From Petrachloros mirabilis ULC683 (GTDB taxonomy: Bacteria; Cyanobacteriota; Cyanobacteriia; Thermosynechococcales; Thermosynechococcaceae), in contig NZ_WVIC01000036.1 in assembly GCF_009939295.1 (NCBI RefSeq), forward strand, positions 1-43,036: DNA of 43,036 nucleotides, in the 5' to 3' direction. Shown in pieces: positions 35,279 to 43,036 of this stretch (the stretch's first letter is position 1; every line of letters begins with the position of its first letter). Both the position numbers and the translations under genes were made by a program. The notes below the pieces were generated by a model that was not told the DNA's origin, ran no database searches, and saw nothing but the letters and a program-made list of their open reading frames with translations.

Positions 35279-37130
35279 ATTTCTCGGCAAAACGGTGATC
35301 GCCTTTGACACTGGCAAGAAAATTGAACGGATTCGAGATCTGATTTTTGACCAAGAGACTCACCAGCTTCTCGGTTTACTTGTAGACGACGGCGGGCTAT
35401 TTCACTCAGCCAGAGTGATTCCTTTTAGTGCAATTCAGGCGGTGGGTGCGAATGCCGCCATAATTCGCTCAAAATCAGCCATTATGAAGGCAAAAACCGA
35501 TCCTAAAATCCGAGTTATTTTGAGACATAACAATGTTCTCAGGGGAACTAAAATCATGACTGTCTCTGGTCGTGATCTAGGCACAATGACGGATTTATTT
35601 ATAGATGAGCACACCGGCAGAGTTGAAGGCTACGAGGTGTCTGGCGGTTTCTTTGCAGATGCCTATACTGGACGTTCCTTTGTGCCAGCCCCAGAAACAC
35701 TTCATATTGGCGAAGATATTGCGTTTGTACCTGTTTCCGTTGCGGAAATGATGGAAGAACAGGTGGGCGGTTTCAAAGAAACCCTCCAGATGACAGGTGA
35801 TCAACTTCAAAGCACTTCAGGGACGGCCAGACGCCAGCTTGAGGCGGTGACTGCGGCAACCTCGACCAAGCTGCAAGAAACCCTGGATGCGACAGGCAAG
35901 CAGTTGCAAGCCTGGAATCGAGCTGCGATCGCATCTATCACCAACGCTGTGATCGATCCGAGCGAACAAAAAGCCTACGTGATTGGCAAGACAGCAGCAC
36001 ACGAGGTTGTGACTGCCACTGGCGTTCACATCGTGGCCGCAGGCCAACCCATTACCGAGGCCATAGCCAGCTTGGCAGAAGACCTAGGCGAATTAGACCA
36101 ACTTTATCGGGCTACAGGGGGTCGCCTATCCGAAGAAGTCAATGAGCGCATCCAAACTGCCACCGATCTGACCCGCCAACGACTGCAAGAAGTGGTGGTC
36201 GCCACCCAAGCTCACTTACAAGACAGCACAGACATTGCCCATAGCAAGCTGCAAGACGCAACCCGAAGTACGGCTGCCTCTATTACCAACGCCATCGTTG
36301 ACCCAGCCGAGCAGAAAGCACTGGTACTTAACCGTACCGTAGAAAAAGACGTTTTACTGCCCGATGGCACAATTCTAGTGACTCCCCACCAGCCCATCAC
36401 CTATGCCATGGCTGAAACCGCCGAGCAGCAAGGGATCTTGAATCAGTTGTATCGAGCCGCAGGCGGCAGCCTCACAGAAGATCTGAGCCGCAGCGCTAGC
36501 AACTTGATGGCCAGTCAGATCACCCAACAAGCCCTAGGCCGACGAGTGCAACAGATGGTGAGAACCCCAGACGGCATCATCATTGCCGCCCCAGGACAAA
36601 TTGTTACTCCTTCAGTCATCGAACGAGCCCAAACCCACGGCCAAGCCGCTGCCTTACTAGCAGCCGTAGGGCTGCACCCTAGCGATGTCGCCTATAGCCG
36701 CGTCAGGCAAGAGCTGTCCGCCACTGGAGACACCTTCCGCGAAGGAGCTATTCACCTGCAAGCAAATGCCCAAACCCTCTGGAACACCCTTCAAAAGCAG
36801 TTCGAGCAACTGAGCTATCAAACCAGACAGGCTTGGGAAAGTCGCCGGATTAAAGGCGCTTTGGGACGACCCGTGAACCGGATCATCCTGGATCAACAAG
36901 ACAACATCATTTTAGGGGTTGGCGAAATTATTACCCATCGAGCCATTGAACAAGCTCGTCAGGCCAACAGCCTTGATATCCTTCTCAGCTCAGTGCAGGA
37001 GCGAATTGCTCAAACATCGACAACTGCCCCTTACACCGCAGTGCCAACTCCATTTGTGCAACCAGTTTTACCCCAATCTGCTTATACTCAAGACACCTCG
37101 CCAGTAGTCTATAGTGGCAGTAAGTCGTAG
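35259..37130 (+). CDS. PRC-barrel protein with internal repeats
   Basis: A 623-aa protein. Two PRC-barrel-like domains lie at about 5-70 (LGKTVIAFDTGKKIERIRDL) and 95-165 (GRDLGTMTDLFIDEHTG). Long amphipathic helices with TxxQLQ/TKLQE patterns follow. Then come repeats with an ITNAxxDPxEQKA start and a G-x-I-x-A-x-G-Q-x-I-T core; the first two (codons from 35937 and 36282) are 115 codons apart, and two more divergent copies occur near 36510 and 36840. The tail is Thr/Pro/Tyr-rich. AGGAG sits 5-8 nt before ATGs at 35259 and 35262; either may be used. PRC barrels often sit near membranes or photosynthetic complexes; a stress-shielding or scaffold role is inference. Confidence 0.82.
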   Translation: MMRKGSEFLGKTVIAFDTGKKIERIRDLIFDQETHQLLGLLVDDGGLFHSARVIPFSAIQAVGANAAIIRSKSAIMKAKTDPKIRVILRHNNVLRGTKIMTVSGRDLGTMTDLFIDEHTGRVEGYEVSGGFFADAYTGRSFVPAPETLHIGEDIAFVPVSVAEMMEEQVGGFKETLQMTGDQLQSTSGTARRQLEAVTAATSTKLQETLDATGKQLQAWNRAAIASITNAVIDPSEQKAYVIGKTAAHEVVTATGVHIVAAGQPITEAIASLAEDLGELDQLYRATGGRLSEEVNERIQTATDLTRQRLQEVVVATQAHLQDSTDIAHSKLQDATRSTAASITNAIVDPAEQKALVLNRTVEKDVLLPDGTILVTPHQPITYAMAETAEQQGILNQLYRAAGGSLTEDLSRSASNLMASQITQQALGRRVQQMVRTPDGIIIAAPGQIVTPSVIERAQTHGQAAALLAAVGLHPSDVAYSRVRQELSATGDTFREGAIHLQANAQTLWNTLQKQFEQLSYQTRQAWESRRIKGALGRPVNRIILDQQDNIILGVGEIITHRAIEQARQANSLDILLSSVQERIAQTSTTAPYTAVPTPFVQPVLPQSAYTQDTSPVVYSGSKS

Positions 37131-37193
37131 CACACCAGCACTCCATCACTTCCTCTGAGCGACTTCGCAGCATTGTAGTAAAAGGAAAGCATC

Positions 37194-37751
37194 ATGGCCA
37201 TTATCCAAACAAGTATCCAGTCCTTTGGCCAAGTTGGCGACAACCCCATTGTTCTGGAAAAAAGTGTCACTGAACCCATTTGTGAGGGCTTAAATCTCGC
37301 CCTTGCCAGCTTTCAAGGACTGGCTCTACAGTATCAAAAGCATCACTTTGTTGTAGAAGGAGCAGAATTCTCCTCCCTTCATGAATTTTTTCATGATGGG
37401 TATGAAGCGGCCCAAGACTACCTAGATGATATTGGAGAGCGCATCAATGGTTTGGGGGGTGTCCCGGCCAGTACCTTCAGCAAATTGGCAGAGCTCTGCT
37501 GCTTTACACAAGAGTCAGATGATGTCTATGTCTGTTGTCAGATGGTCGCTAACGACTTGGCGGCTGAGCAGGCGATTATCCAGCTTTTACGACGGCTGGC
37601 TGCTCAAGCCGAAAGCTTGGGCGATCGCGCGACCCGCTTCTTGTATGAACAAATTTTACTCAAAACCGAAGAGCGCGCTTACCATCTTTCCCACTTCCTA
37701 GCACCCGATAGCCTAACCCTAGGCTTCATGAGTAATGGCACCAGCAACTAG
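37194..37751 (+). CDS. Dps/ferritin-like protein (DpsA type)
   Basis: A 185-aa Dps family protein that should assemble as a dodecamer, oxidise Fe(II) and protect DNA. The shared-interface ferroxidase residues fall at the same numbers as in E. coli Dps: His51 (KHHF), His63 (LHEFF), Asp78 and Glu82 (LDDIGERI); position 67, an Asp in E. coli, is His here. AAAGGAAAG precedes the ATG. It sits 63 bp after the PRC-barrel gene and is followed by a strong terminator. Three cysteines near 108-115 are unusual in the family and similar features occur in cyanobacterial DpsA. Confidence 0.9.
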   Translation: MAIIQTSIQSFGQVGDNPIVLEKSVTEPICEGLNLALASFQGLALQYQKHHFVVEGAEFSSLHEFFHDGYEAAQDYLDDIGERINGLGGVPASTFSKLAELCCFTQESDDVYVCCQMVANDLAAEQAIIQLLRRLAAQAESLGDRATRFLYEQILLKTEERAYHLSHFLAPDSLTLGFMSNGTSN

Positions 37752-37784
37752 CTTGAGTGCTTGAGGGGCTATCTATACAGTCAT

Positions 37785-37820
37785 AAAAGCGAACGGATAT
37801 TTACCCGTTCGCTTTTAATT
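37785..37820 (+). terminator. Rho-independent terminator after dps
   Basis: AAAAGCGAACGG (37785-37796) pairs exactly with CCGTTCGCTTTT (37805-37816), 8-nt loop, followed by AATTTTT. The stem's own A and T ends make it usable on both strands. Confidence 0.85.
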
Positions 37821-38043
37821 TTTGGAGAAATTTTTATGAAGACTAGAAAACCAAGACGAAGGCCGGGGAATGCATCGGTTTGATCAAAGCTATCTTGGCC
37901 ATTAAGTCTTTTGTGGAAAGCCCACCACAGGTAAACTGTAGTGATAAACTCAGTGTCATTCATGTATCTTCTTGACGGTAGAGTCCCGCACAATCAATGG
38001 GATCACTGCACTGTAAATGGGACAGATCTGAGGAAAAACGACC

Positions 38044-38982
38044 ATGAACTACAGCCTCGGGGTTGGGAACGAAACCCAATGGATTGTGGGGGGACTGGCG
38101 TGGGGAGTCAGCCTTTTTTTAGTTCATGTCTACTATCAAAAACGCTTTAAGGGCGTAGGCAAGGAACATCAAGCCCTCTCTACCTCAGTTACCGATCTCA
38201 CGATCCAGTGTACTGAGGCAAAGCAGGCAATTGCCCAGCGTGAAGATGAACTCATGCAAGTCAAAGCGCTGGTCACTGACTACGAACAGGCCAAAACAAA
38301 GCTGGAGATGGCCCATCAAGCCCAACAGGAAACCATTGATTTACTTCAAGCCCAAGTTGAGCATCTGACAGCAGCCAGAACCGCTCTGCAAGCCGAGGTT
38401 CAACGGGAGCAAGGCAATGCCCAAGCCTTAGATGTGCAACTAAATGCTTTCATTGAGCTCAAGGCCAACACTGAGGTCGAACTACGGCGGGTCAAAGACC
38501 AACTGATTGACCGAGAGCAAAAGCTGCGAACCCTGGCCACTGCTCATACCGCCCTCGATGAGTCAAGCCAAAAGGGACAGCAGCGACAGCTTGCCTTAGA
38601 GCAAAAATTGACTCAAATCTCCCAGGCCAGAGGCCAGCTTGCCCAAGAGCTGCGGCAAGAACAGCAGCTCACCCAACGCTTAAGACAACAGGTTGAAGCC
38701 CTGAACCGAACTCGGGATACTTTAGAGCGAGATCTCCAGCGAGAAATGGAATGTAGTCTTTCTCTAGAGCAGCAAGTGAAGGCGTTGACTCAACAGATAG
38801 AAGTTGTCCCAACCCCGTTACATCCCCATCGGGACTTGTCTGGCGGCCCAGTCTTGCCCAATCTTTTGCCGTTGCCTAAGAGACAGCATTCTCAACTTCG
38901 GGGTAGCTGCGATCGCAGCTACTTCCCCCCTCCCCCTGAAGGCACTGTAAAAACTGCAAGGTGGGATCCGCGCAACCACTAA
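38044..38982 (+). CDS. Membrane-anchored coiled-coil protein
   Basis: A 312-aa protein with an N-terminal membrane helix (IVGGLAWGVSLFLVHVYY, about 14-31) and a continuous coiled coil from about 40 to 250, rich in Gln, Glu and Leu (EQQVKALTQQI near the end). The tail is Pro/Arg-rich and includes RSYFPPPPEG. The last 107 bp overlap the convergent decarboxylase gene. No enzymatic motif. A structural or tethering function is likely but undetermined. Confidence 0.75.
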   Translation: MNYSLGVGNETQWIVGGLAWGVSLFLVHVYYQKRFKGVGKEHQALSTSVTDLTIQCTEAKQAIAQREDELMQVKALVTDYEQAKTKLEMAHQAQQETIDLLQAQVEHLTAARTALQAEVQREQGNAQALDVQLNAFIELKANTEVELRRVKDQLIDREQKLRTLATAHTALDESSQKGQQRQLALEQKLTQISQARGQLAQELRQEQQLTQRLRQQVEALNRTRDTLERDLQREMECSLSLEQQVKALTQQIEVVPTPLHPHRDLSGGPVLPNLLPLPKRQHSQLRGSCDRSYFPPPPEGTVKTARWDPRNH

Positions 38983-40378
38983 TATCGCCACCTTGGGCCT
39001 GAACCCTTTGCAAAAACGCTAAAGCCTGGGCGGTAATCTGCTCACCAGGTAACAGGGTAGGGATGCCAGGGGGATAGGGGCATACCAGTTCCGCACTGAT
39101 TCGCCCCACCGCTGCCTCCCAGGGGACTGCTTCGGTGGCACCCCACCAAGCCTCCTGGGGGGATAGTGCCGGAAGCGAGAGGTCAGGGGCTACACTCAAA
39201 TCAAGAAACCCTAACCCCTCTGTCCAATTCAACTGCTTTTGGGAGGGGCTAGCGGCCAGGGTTTGGAGTCCCTGTACCAATTGCTGCACCTCTGCTGCGG
39301 TATTTCCGAAACTGGGAACAAAGGTCAGGTGTCGGAGGGTGGGCAACTCTGCGATAATCCCCAGGGTTTGATCCAAAAGTTGATCGGCGGTAAACCCATC
39401 TAGCCCCAGCCCCGATACATCCACCGTCAATCGGGTGGGATCTAAAGTCATGCCATGGGCTGCTAGGTGATCCGGTGTTAACACCAATAGGCCAGGGAGG
39501 TCAGAGATCTGCGATCGCGCCCCTGCCACCATCCTCCATACCTCGCTCAACAGTGCCGCCCCGTGCAGTGCCATTTGCTGTCGAGCTGCATCCAGAGAAG
39601 CCAGCAGTAAATAGCTCGGACTCGTAGACTGGAGCAAATTCAGCACCTGCGCCAGCCGTTGAAAATCAACCCGATGCCCCCGGCCATGGAGCATCGCCGC
39701 CTGGGTGAGCGCCCCCAACACCTTGTGGGTTGATTGCACCACCAGATCCGCCCCGCTTTGCAACGCAGATGAGGGTAAGTCTGGGTGGAAGTGTAAATGG
39801 GGGCCATGGGCTTCATCCACAATTAGAGGAATATCCTGGGCATGAGTGAGGGCTGCGATCGCCCCCACATCACTACAGACCCCCTCATAGGTTGGCGACG
39901 TGATCAAAACCGCTTGGGGAGCATACTGCAACCCAGCCTGCACCGTCTCTGGCGTAACCCCCAACGCCAGCCCCAGCCCCGGATCGTATCGGGGAGTCAT
40001 AAAGACAGGAACCGCCCCCGAAAGAATCAGCCCCGAAATCACAGATCGATGCACCGTGCGTGGCACCAGCACCCGATCCCCCCTACCACAGGTCATCAAA
40101 AGAGCCGCCATGATGCCCACCGTGGAGCCATTCACCAAAAACCAGGTGCGATCCGCCCCAAAGGCATTCGCCGCCAGCTCTTGAGCAGCTTGTAGCACCC
40201 CCGTAGGAGCCAACATATTATCCAAACCAGGCAGCTCCGGCAGATCCCGCTGTAGGGACATTGACCCCAACAAGGACAGCAAGGCCGACGATGCCCCCCG
40301 CCCGCGCTTGTGACCGGGCATATAAAACCCAGCATGGGGCCGCTGACCCATGGTTTGCAGTGCGCTCACCAATGGCAT
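38876..40378 (-). CDS. Orn/Lys/Arg decarboxylase family PLP enzyme
   Basis: A 500-aa PLP-dependent enzyme of fold type I, Orn/Lys/Arg decarboxylase family, short form without the N-terminal regulatory domain. Marks are FYMPGHKRGRG near the start, VNGSTVGIMA, VDEAHGPHLHFHP, and the lysine that binds PLP in QSTHKVLGALTQ. Members decarboxylate basic amino acids to polyamine precursors; the exact substrate cannot be read. The ATG at 40378 has AAAGG four bases upstream; a GTG at 40423 is an alternative. Divergent from ychF. Confidence 0.9.
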   Translation of the reverse strand: MPLVSALQTMGQRPHAGFYMPGHKRGRGASSALLSLLGSMSLQRDLPELPGLDNMLAPTGVLQAAQELAANAFGADRTWFLVNGSTVGIMAALLMTCGRGDRVLVPRTVHRSVISGLILSGAVPVFMTPRYDPGLGLALGVTPETVQAGLQYAPQAVLITSPTYEGVCSDVGAIAALTHAQDIPLIVDEAHGPHLHFHPDLPSSALQSGADLVVQSTHKVLGALTQAAMLHGRGHRVDFQRLAQVLNLLQSTSPSYLLLASLDAARQQMALHGAALLSEVWRMVAGARSQISDLPGLLVLTPDHLAAHGMTLDPTRLTVDVSGLGLDGFTADQLLDQTLGIIAELPTLRHLTFVPSFGNTAAEVQQLVQGLQTLAASPSQKQLNWTEGLGFLDLSVAPDLSLPALSPQEAWWGATEAVPWEAAVGRISAELVCPYPPGIPTLLPGEQITAQALAFLQRVQAQGGDISGCADPTLQFLQCLQGEGGSSCDRSYPEVENAVS

Positions 40379-40516
40379 TTGCCTTTGATCTAACCCCCAA
40401 ACCACGAATAAACCTCCCAACACCTGCCTTGAGGGAACTGCACCGCATTAGGATAGAGTGTGAAGGATTGTAACCGCAATCCCTAGGTCTGAATTTGTGG
40501 AATCCAAGTCAAGATT

Positions 40517-41608
40517 ATGCTGAGAGCTGGAATTGTGGGACTGCCCAACGTGGGCAAATCAACCCTATTTAATGCTTTGGTCGCCAATGCCAAAGCCGAC
40601 GCCGCCAACTTCCCCTTTTGCACCATTGAACCCAACATCGGCGTGGTGGCCGTCCCCGATCCACGGCTCCAGATTTTGGCTGGCCTGTCAGCCTCTGAAT
40701 CTGTCGTGCCCACCCGCATGGAATTTGTAGACATTGCCGGACTGGTGAAAGGAGCCAGCAAAGGCGAAGGGTTAGGAAATCAATTCTTGGCCAATATCCG
40801 GGAAGTGGATGCCATTGTCCAGGTGGTACGCTGCTTTGACGACGATGACATTATTCACGTCTGTGGATCTGTGGATCCGGGGCGCGACATTGAAGTGATC
40901 AATCTGGAATTAGCCCTGGCTGATTTAGCTCAAGTCGAGCGACGCATTGAACGCACCCGCAAAGCTGCTCGTACCAGCAAAGAAGCCCAGATTGAGTTAG
41001 CCGCCCTAGAAAAGCTCCAGGCCATCCTAGATGCAGGGCAACCGGCACGCCTCACCGAACTCACCCCAGAAGAAGCTGACGCCATCAAATTCTTGGGTCT
41101 CCTCACCCAAAAGCCCGTGATCTATGCCGCCAACGTTGCCGAAGTCGATCTCGCCACCGGCAATGATTGGGTCGAGCAAGTCCGAGCCATCGCGGTGACA
41201 GAGCAAGCCCAGGTCGTCGTCGTTTCTGCCCAGGTTGAATCAGAGTTGGTTGAACTCTCACCAGAGGAACGCGCCGACTTTCTGGCATCCTTGGGCGTTA
41301 CGGAAGGTGGGTTGCAATCCCTCATTCACGCCACCTATGACCTATTGGGGCTGCGCACCTTCTTTACCTCCGGTCCTAAAGAAACCCGCGCCTGGACTAT
41401 TCTCCAGGGCACCAAGGCTCCCCAAGCAGCCGGTGTCATTCATTCTGATTTTGAGCGTGGCTTCATTCGAGCCGAGACCGTCGCCTACGAGGATCTCACC
41501 CACCATGGAGCCCTCAATGCCGCCAAAGAAAAAGGCTTAGTCCGTAGTGAAGGTAAGGAGTATGTGGTGCAAGAAGGGGATGTGATGCTGTTCCGCTTTA
41601 ATGTTTAA
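40517..41608 (+). CDS. ychF: Redox-responsive P-loop ATPase YchF (OBG family)
   Basis: A 363-aa OBG-family NTPase that binds ribosomes and prefers ATP in the studied cases. G1 motif is GLPNVGKST at 8-16, G3 is DIAGLVKGASKGEG, and NVAEVDL stands in the G4 place where GTPases have NKxD, as usual in YchF. The TGS domain occupies the C terminus (LRTFFTSGPKETRAWTI, then HSDFERGFIRAE). Full length and single-copy type; start at ATG 40517 is clear. Confidence 0.97.
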   Translation: MLRAGIVGLPNVGKSTLFNALVANAKADAANFPFCTIEPNIGVVAVPDPRLQILAGLSASESVVPTRMEFVDIAGLVKGASKGEGLGNQFLANIREVDAIVQVVRCFDDDDIIHVCGSVDPGRDIEVINLELALADLAQVERRIERTRKAARTSKEAQIELAALEKLQAILDAGQPARLTELTPEEADAIKFLGLLTQKPVIYAANVAEVDLATGNDWVEQVRAIAVTEQAQVVVVSAQVESELVELSPEERADFLASLGVTEGGLQSLIHATYDLLGLRTFFTSGPKETRAWTILQGTKAPQAAGVIHSDFERGFIRAETVAYEDLTHHGALNAAKEKGLVRSEGKEYVVQEGDVMLFRFNV

Positions 41609-41645
41609 TTTAGTTCAACTCCTTTTAAGCGGCCAGAAACAGAAA

Positions 41646-41840
41646 TTAGACGTGGTTATTCTGCTCAGCAGACGCCTGAACAGCAGGAATTTGATCGGCT
41701 GTCAGGACAACCACCTGGCCATCCTTCCAAATGGCGATCGACTCTCCTAACCTGCGGTGCCGCTCAATCGCCTCAAAGATCGCAGCTTTGACACCAGCCC
41801 GAATCTGTTGATGCTTTGATTGCATGTTTTTCTCAATCAT
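41646..41840 (-). CDS. Small partner protein of the zeta-like toxin operon
   Basis: A 64-aa protein from ATG 41840 (MIEKNMQSKHQQIRAGV), with one helical part (GVKAAIFEAIERHRRLGES) and a short strand pair (IAIWKDGQVVVL). AGGAG lies 5 nt before this ATG, and the first bases (ATGATTGA) overlap the stop of the interrupted zeta-like gene, so the original arrangement was translationally coupled. ATGs at 41873 and 41825 are less supported. By position it could be an antitoxin or accessory factor; the sequence itself does not prove this. Confidence 0.72.
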   Translation of the reverse strand: MIEKNMQSKHQQIRAGVKAAIFEAIERHRRLGESIAIWKDGQVVVLTADQIPAVQASAEQNNHV

Positions 41841-41987
41841 TTCCACTCCTGCCAATGAGCGTCCAGGTGCCATGATTATAAATAATTGGTGTTTGTCCAG
41901 TGATGCCTTCAGCCACCAACTGATAGTCAGGCTCAGAATTATCGAAAATCATCCAGTCATCACATAACGGCAAATACAACTCCATTA

Positions 41988-42141
41988 ACGTGAGTTCGAC
42001 AGCTCTCGTCTGCCCTCACCCCAACCCCTCTCCCAATCCTGGGAGAGGGGCTAAAACGTTGAATTTCTGCTCTGTTCCCCCTCTCCCAATGTTGGGAGAG
42101 GGGGCTAGGGGGTGAGGGCGGATAAGTCGTCGAACTCACGT
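41988..42141. mobile_element. 154-bp MITE with 7-bp target duplication
   Basis: Perfect 13-bp terminal inverted repeats ACGTGAGTTCGAC / GTCGAACTCACGT, flanked by direct repeats TCCATTA (41981-41987 and 42142-42148). Internally it has two strong hairpins, CCCCTCTCCCA/TGGGAGAGGGG type, at 42025-42050 and 42077-42104. It supplies a premature TAG (42105-42107) to the host zeta-like gene. Confidence 0.92.
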
Positions 42142-42474
42142 TCCATTAGATTCCTCCGTCCTCGTTCATAGCGCCTACGGATCACCTCCTCTGGAATGTC
42201 ATGCCCGCCACTCACCACACGACGAGCCACTCGTTCCACCGCTAGATCTGGGCTGCACAACCAAAAATAAAGCAAGCTCACGGTGTAACCTCTAGCTTTA
42301 CACCTCTCCACAAAGGGGGCAAAAGTCCGGGCTGCTAGGGTTGTCTCAAAGGCAAAGTCTGTTCCTGCTCTAGCTGCCTCCTCCAGTCGGGATAGCATCA
42401 ACCGTCCTGCTTGCATTGCCCTTGAGTCTGGATTGAATGGCGATAAGCCAGCTGCGATCGCATCGGCATTGATA

Positions 42475-42597
42475 TAGCCATCGCTAGAACGGTTAGGACG
42501 TGATCTGTAGCCTTGGAGCGATGGCTATACCGCCATTGCGCTGTCCCAGTTTTGAAACTGGAAGGGGCTGATGTCCTAAGCGAAATGGCCATCGCTA
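42475..42597. mobile_element. 123-bp MITE with TA target duplication
   Basis: Ends TAGCCATCGCTA and CATCGCTA-type inverted repeats (about 20 of 29 positions match), flanked by TA at 42473-42474 and 42598-42599, consistent with IS630/Tc1-mariner transposition. It lies inside the zeta-like gene after codon 31 or so. Related in end sequence (TAGCG) to the element at 29128-29231, but different inside. Confidence 0.9.
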
Positions 42598-42788
42598 TAT
42601 ATTCCAGCACCCCTAAACTGGGCAACAGCTTTAGGGCAACCGTTGTCTTTCCTGATCCATTGCTGCCTCCAATCACATATAGATCTGGCATGGAATATTA
42701 ATCTACATTCCAAGGTGACGATGCAGCATCTTGCCACTATTCTAGGCTGACCCCTCGAAGCAATCCGAGAGGCCAGCCTCGTGAGGCA

Positions 42789-43036
42789 TCACCGCTTGGG
42801 ACGCATCTTGGGGGGCTGCGCCTGCTGCTCTAGCTTCACTTTTGCTTTTGCTTTGATGTCTTCCACTTTCACGGCCACCTGTCCCATCACATCTTTGTCC
42901 CGGGGTGTCAGGTTGCTGCCATTCAAGGCTTGCCCATCTGATTTGCGGATGATCGTGAGCCTCTCTTTTGAGGGTTACGAAGTTTGAGGTCAGCGTCTAG
43001 GAAAGCGAAGACATTGATAGCAAAGCCGACCCCAAC
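42789..43036 (-). pseudogene. 3' end of an unidentified gene with a frameshift
   Basis: Reading inward from the window edge, one frame gives GFAINVFAFLDADLKLRNPQK, then runs into a stop; from about 42969 a second frame continues IIRKSDGQALNGSNLTPRDK, then a Lys/Gln-rich helix and PPKMRPKR before TGA at 42789-42791. The two join if one A is added to the AAAA run (42966-42969). A deletion, a sequencing error or programmed slippage are all possible. Family not recognised; the gene continues beyond the window. It lies upstream of the zeta-like gene on the same strand. Confidence 0.55.

Larger units (their letters stand above)
41833..42691 (-). pseudogene. Zeta-toxin-like kinase interrupted by two MITEs
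   Basis: N-terminal codons from ATG 42691 encode MPDLYVIGGSNGSGKTT, a P-loop with Lys15, as in zeta-toxin/AAA kinases of about 190 aa. The frame is broken at 42475-42597 and again at 41988-42141 by short palindromic elements. Removing each element with one copy of its duplicated target (125 and 161 nt) restores one frame: LGVLEYI joins NADAIAAGLSPFNP, and RRNLME joins LYLPLCDDWMIFDNS. The restored protein has 190 residues and stops at 41833-41835, overlapping the 64-aa gene. Family members phosphorylate UDP-sugars or other small molecules. As it stands only fragments can be made (97- and 103-codon frames), so the toxin should be inactive. Confidence 0.9.

Noticed and set aside
42025-42104. 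Repeated CCCTCTCCCA blocks considered as a CRISPR array
   Set aside because: Only two units, each a self-complementary hairpin, inside a MITE; no regular spacers and no cas genes in the window.
42105-42416. Separate 103-aa gene and separate 97-aa gene at 42398-42691
   Set aside because: Both are pieces of one zeta-like gene split by a MITE; the first ends on a stop codon supplied by another MITE.
42781-42987. 68-codon plus-strand frame at the window end
   Set aside because: It is opposite a better minus-strand gene fragment whose composition is protein-like; the plus-strand frame is a shadow.

Overview
The window reads as cyanobacterial chromosome. The octamer GCGATCGC (HIP1) recurs throughout, and several genes are cyanobacterial hallmarks: a COP23-domain secreted protein, a CrtR-type beta-carotene hydroxylase, a large UPF0182 membrane protein, a short cyanobacterial Hfq beside dapF, a DpsA-type ferritin, and DUF29 and Uma2 proteins. 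Genus cannot be fixed from this sequence alone.

Layout. (1) 1-4.6 kb: a minus-strand operon cysS > GAF histidine kinase > exported dienelactone hydrolase joined by ATGA overlaps, then a Uma2 gene. (2) 4.6-14.4 kb: an accessory-looking block holding two giant uncharacterised proteins (1485 and 1347 aa) in tandem, the upstream one starting with a six-bladed repeat propeller; imperfect inverted-repeat elements lie on both sides. (3) 14.4-18.7 kb: a four-gene MoxR/DUF58/DUF4350/DUF4129 operon coupled by NTGA overlaps. (4) 18.7-22.7 kb: panD and a convergent dual-specificity phosphatase; then a structured leader followed by cysC-rmlB-rmlC (PAPS and dTDP-sugar supply), and a DUF29 gene. (5) 22.8-33.4 kb: an Hsp70-like ATPase, a cNMP-fold protein, UPF0182, NUDIX, a GspE-N-like protein, a compact MITE, hfq/dapF/M20 amidohydrolase, a tRNA(CAU) with a truncated second copy, a coiled-coil protein and COP23. 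(6) 33.6-38.9 kb: crtR and a stress-type cluster (CsbD, small membrane protein, PRC-barrel repeat protein, Dps), then a coiled-coil membrane protein. (7) 38.9-43.0 kb: an Orn/Lys/Arg decarboxylase-family enzyme, ychF, and a broken zeta-toxin-like operon.

Most notable results. The zeta-toxin-like kinase at 41833-42691 is interrupted by two different MITEs, one with a 2-bp TA duplication and one with a 7-bp duplication. Removing both on paper (125 + 161 nt) restores one 190-codon frame whose stop overlaps the start of a 64-aa partner. About 46 nt upstream of cysC there is a nested perfect stem arrangement (11, 5 and 10 bp) that folds as a three-way junction and may be an undescribed regulatory RNA. 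The giant gene pair is the largest unexplained coding content and the best candidate for an unknown protein system. A tRNA 3' fragment 543 bp from the tRNA has the geometry of an attachment-site pair. All functional statements rest on reading motifs by eye; no database search was run.
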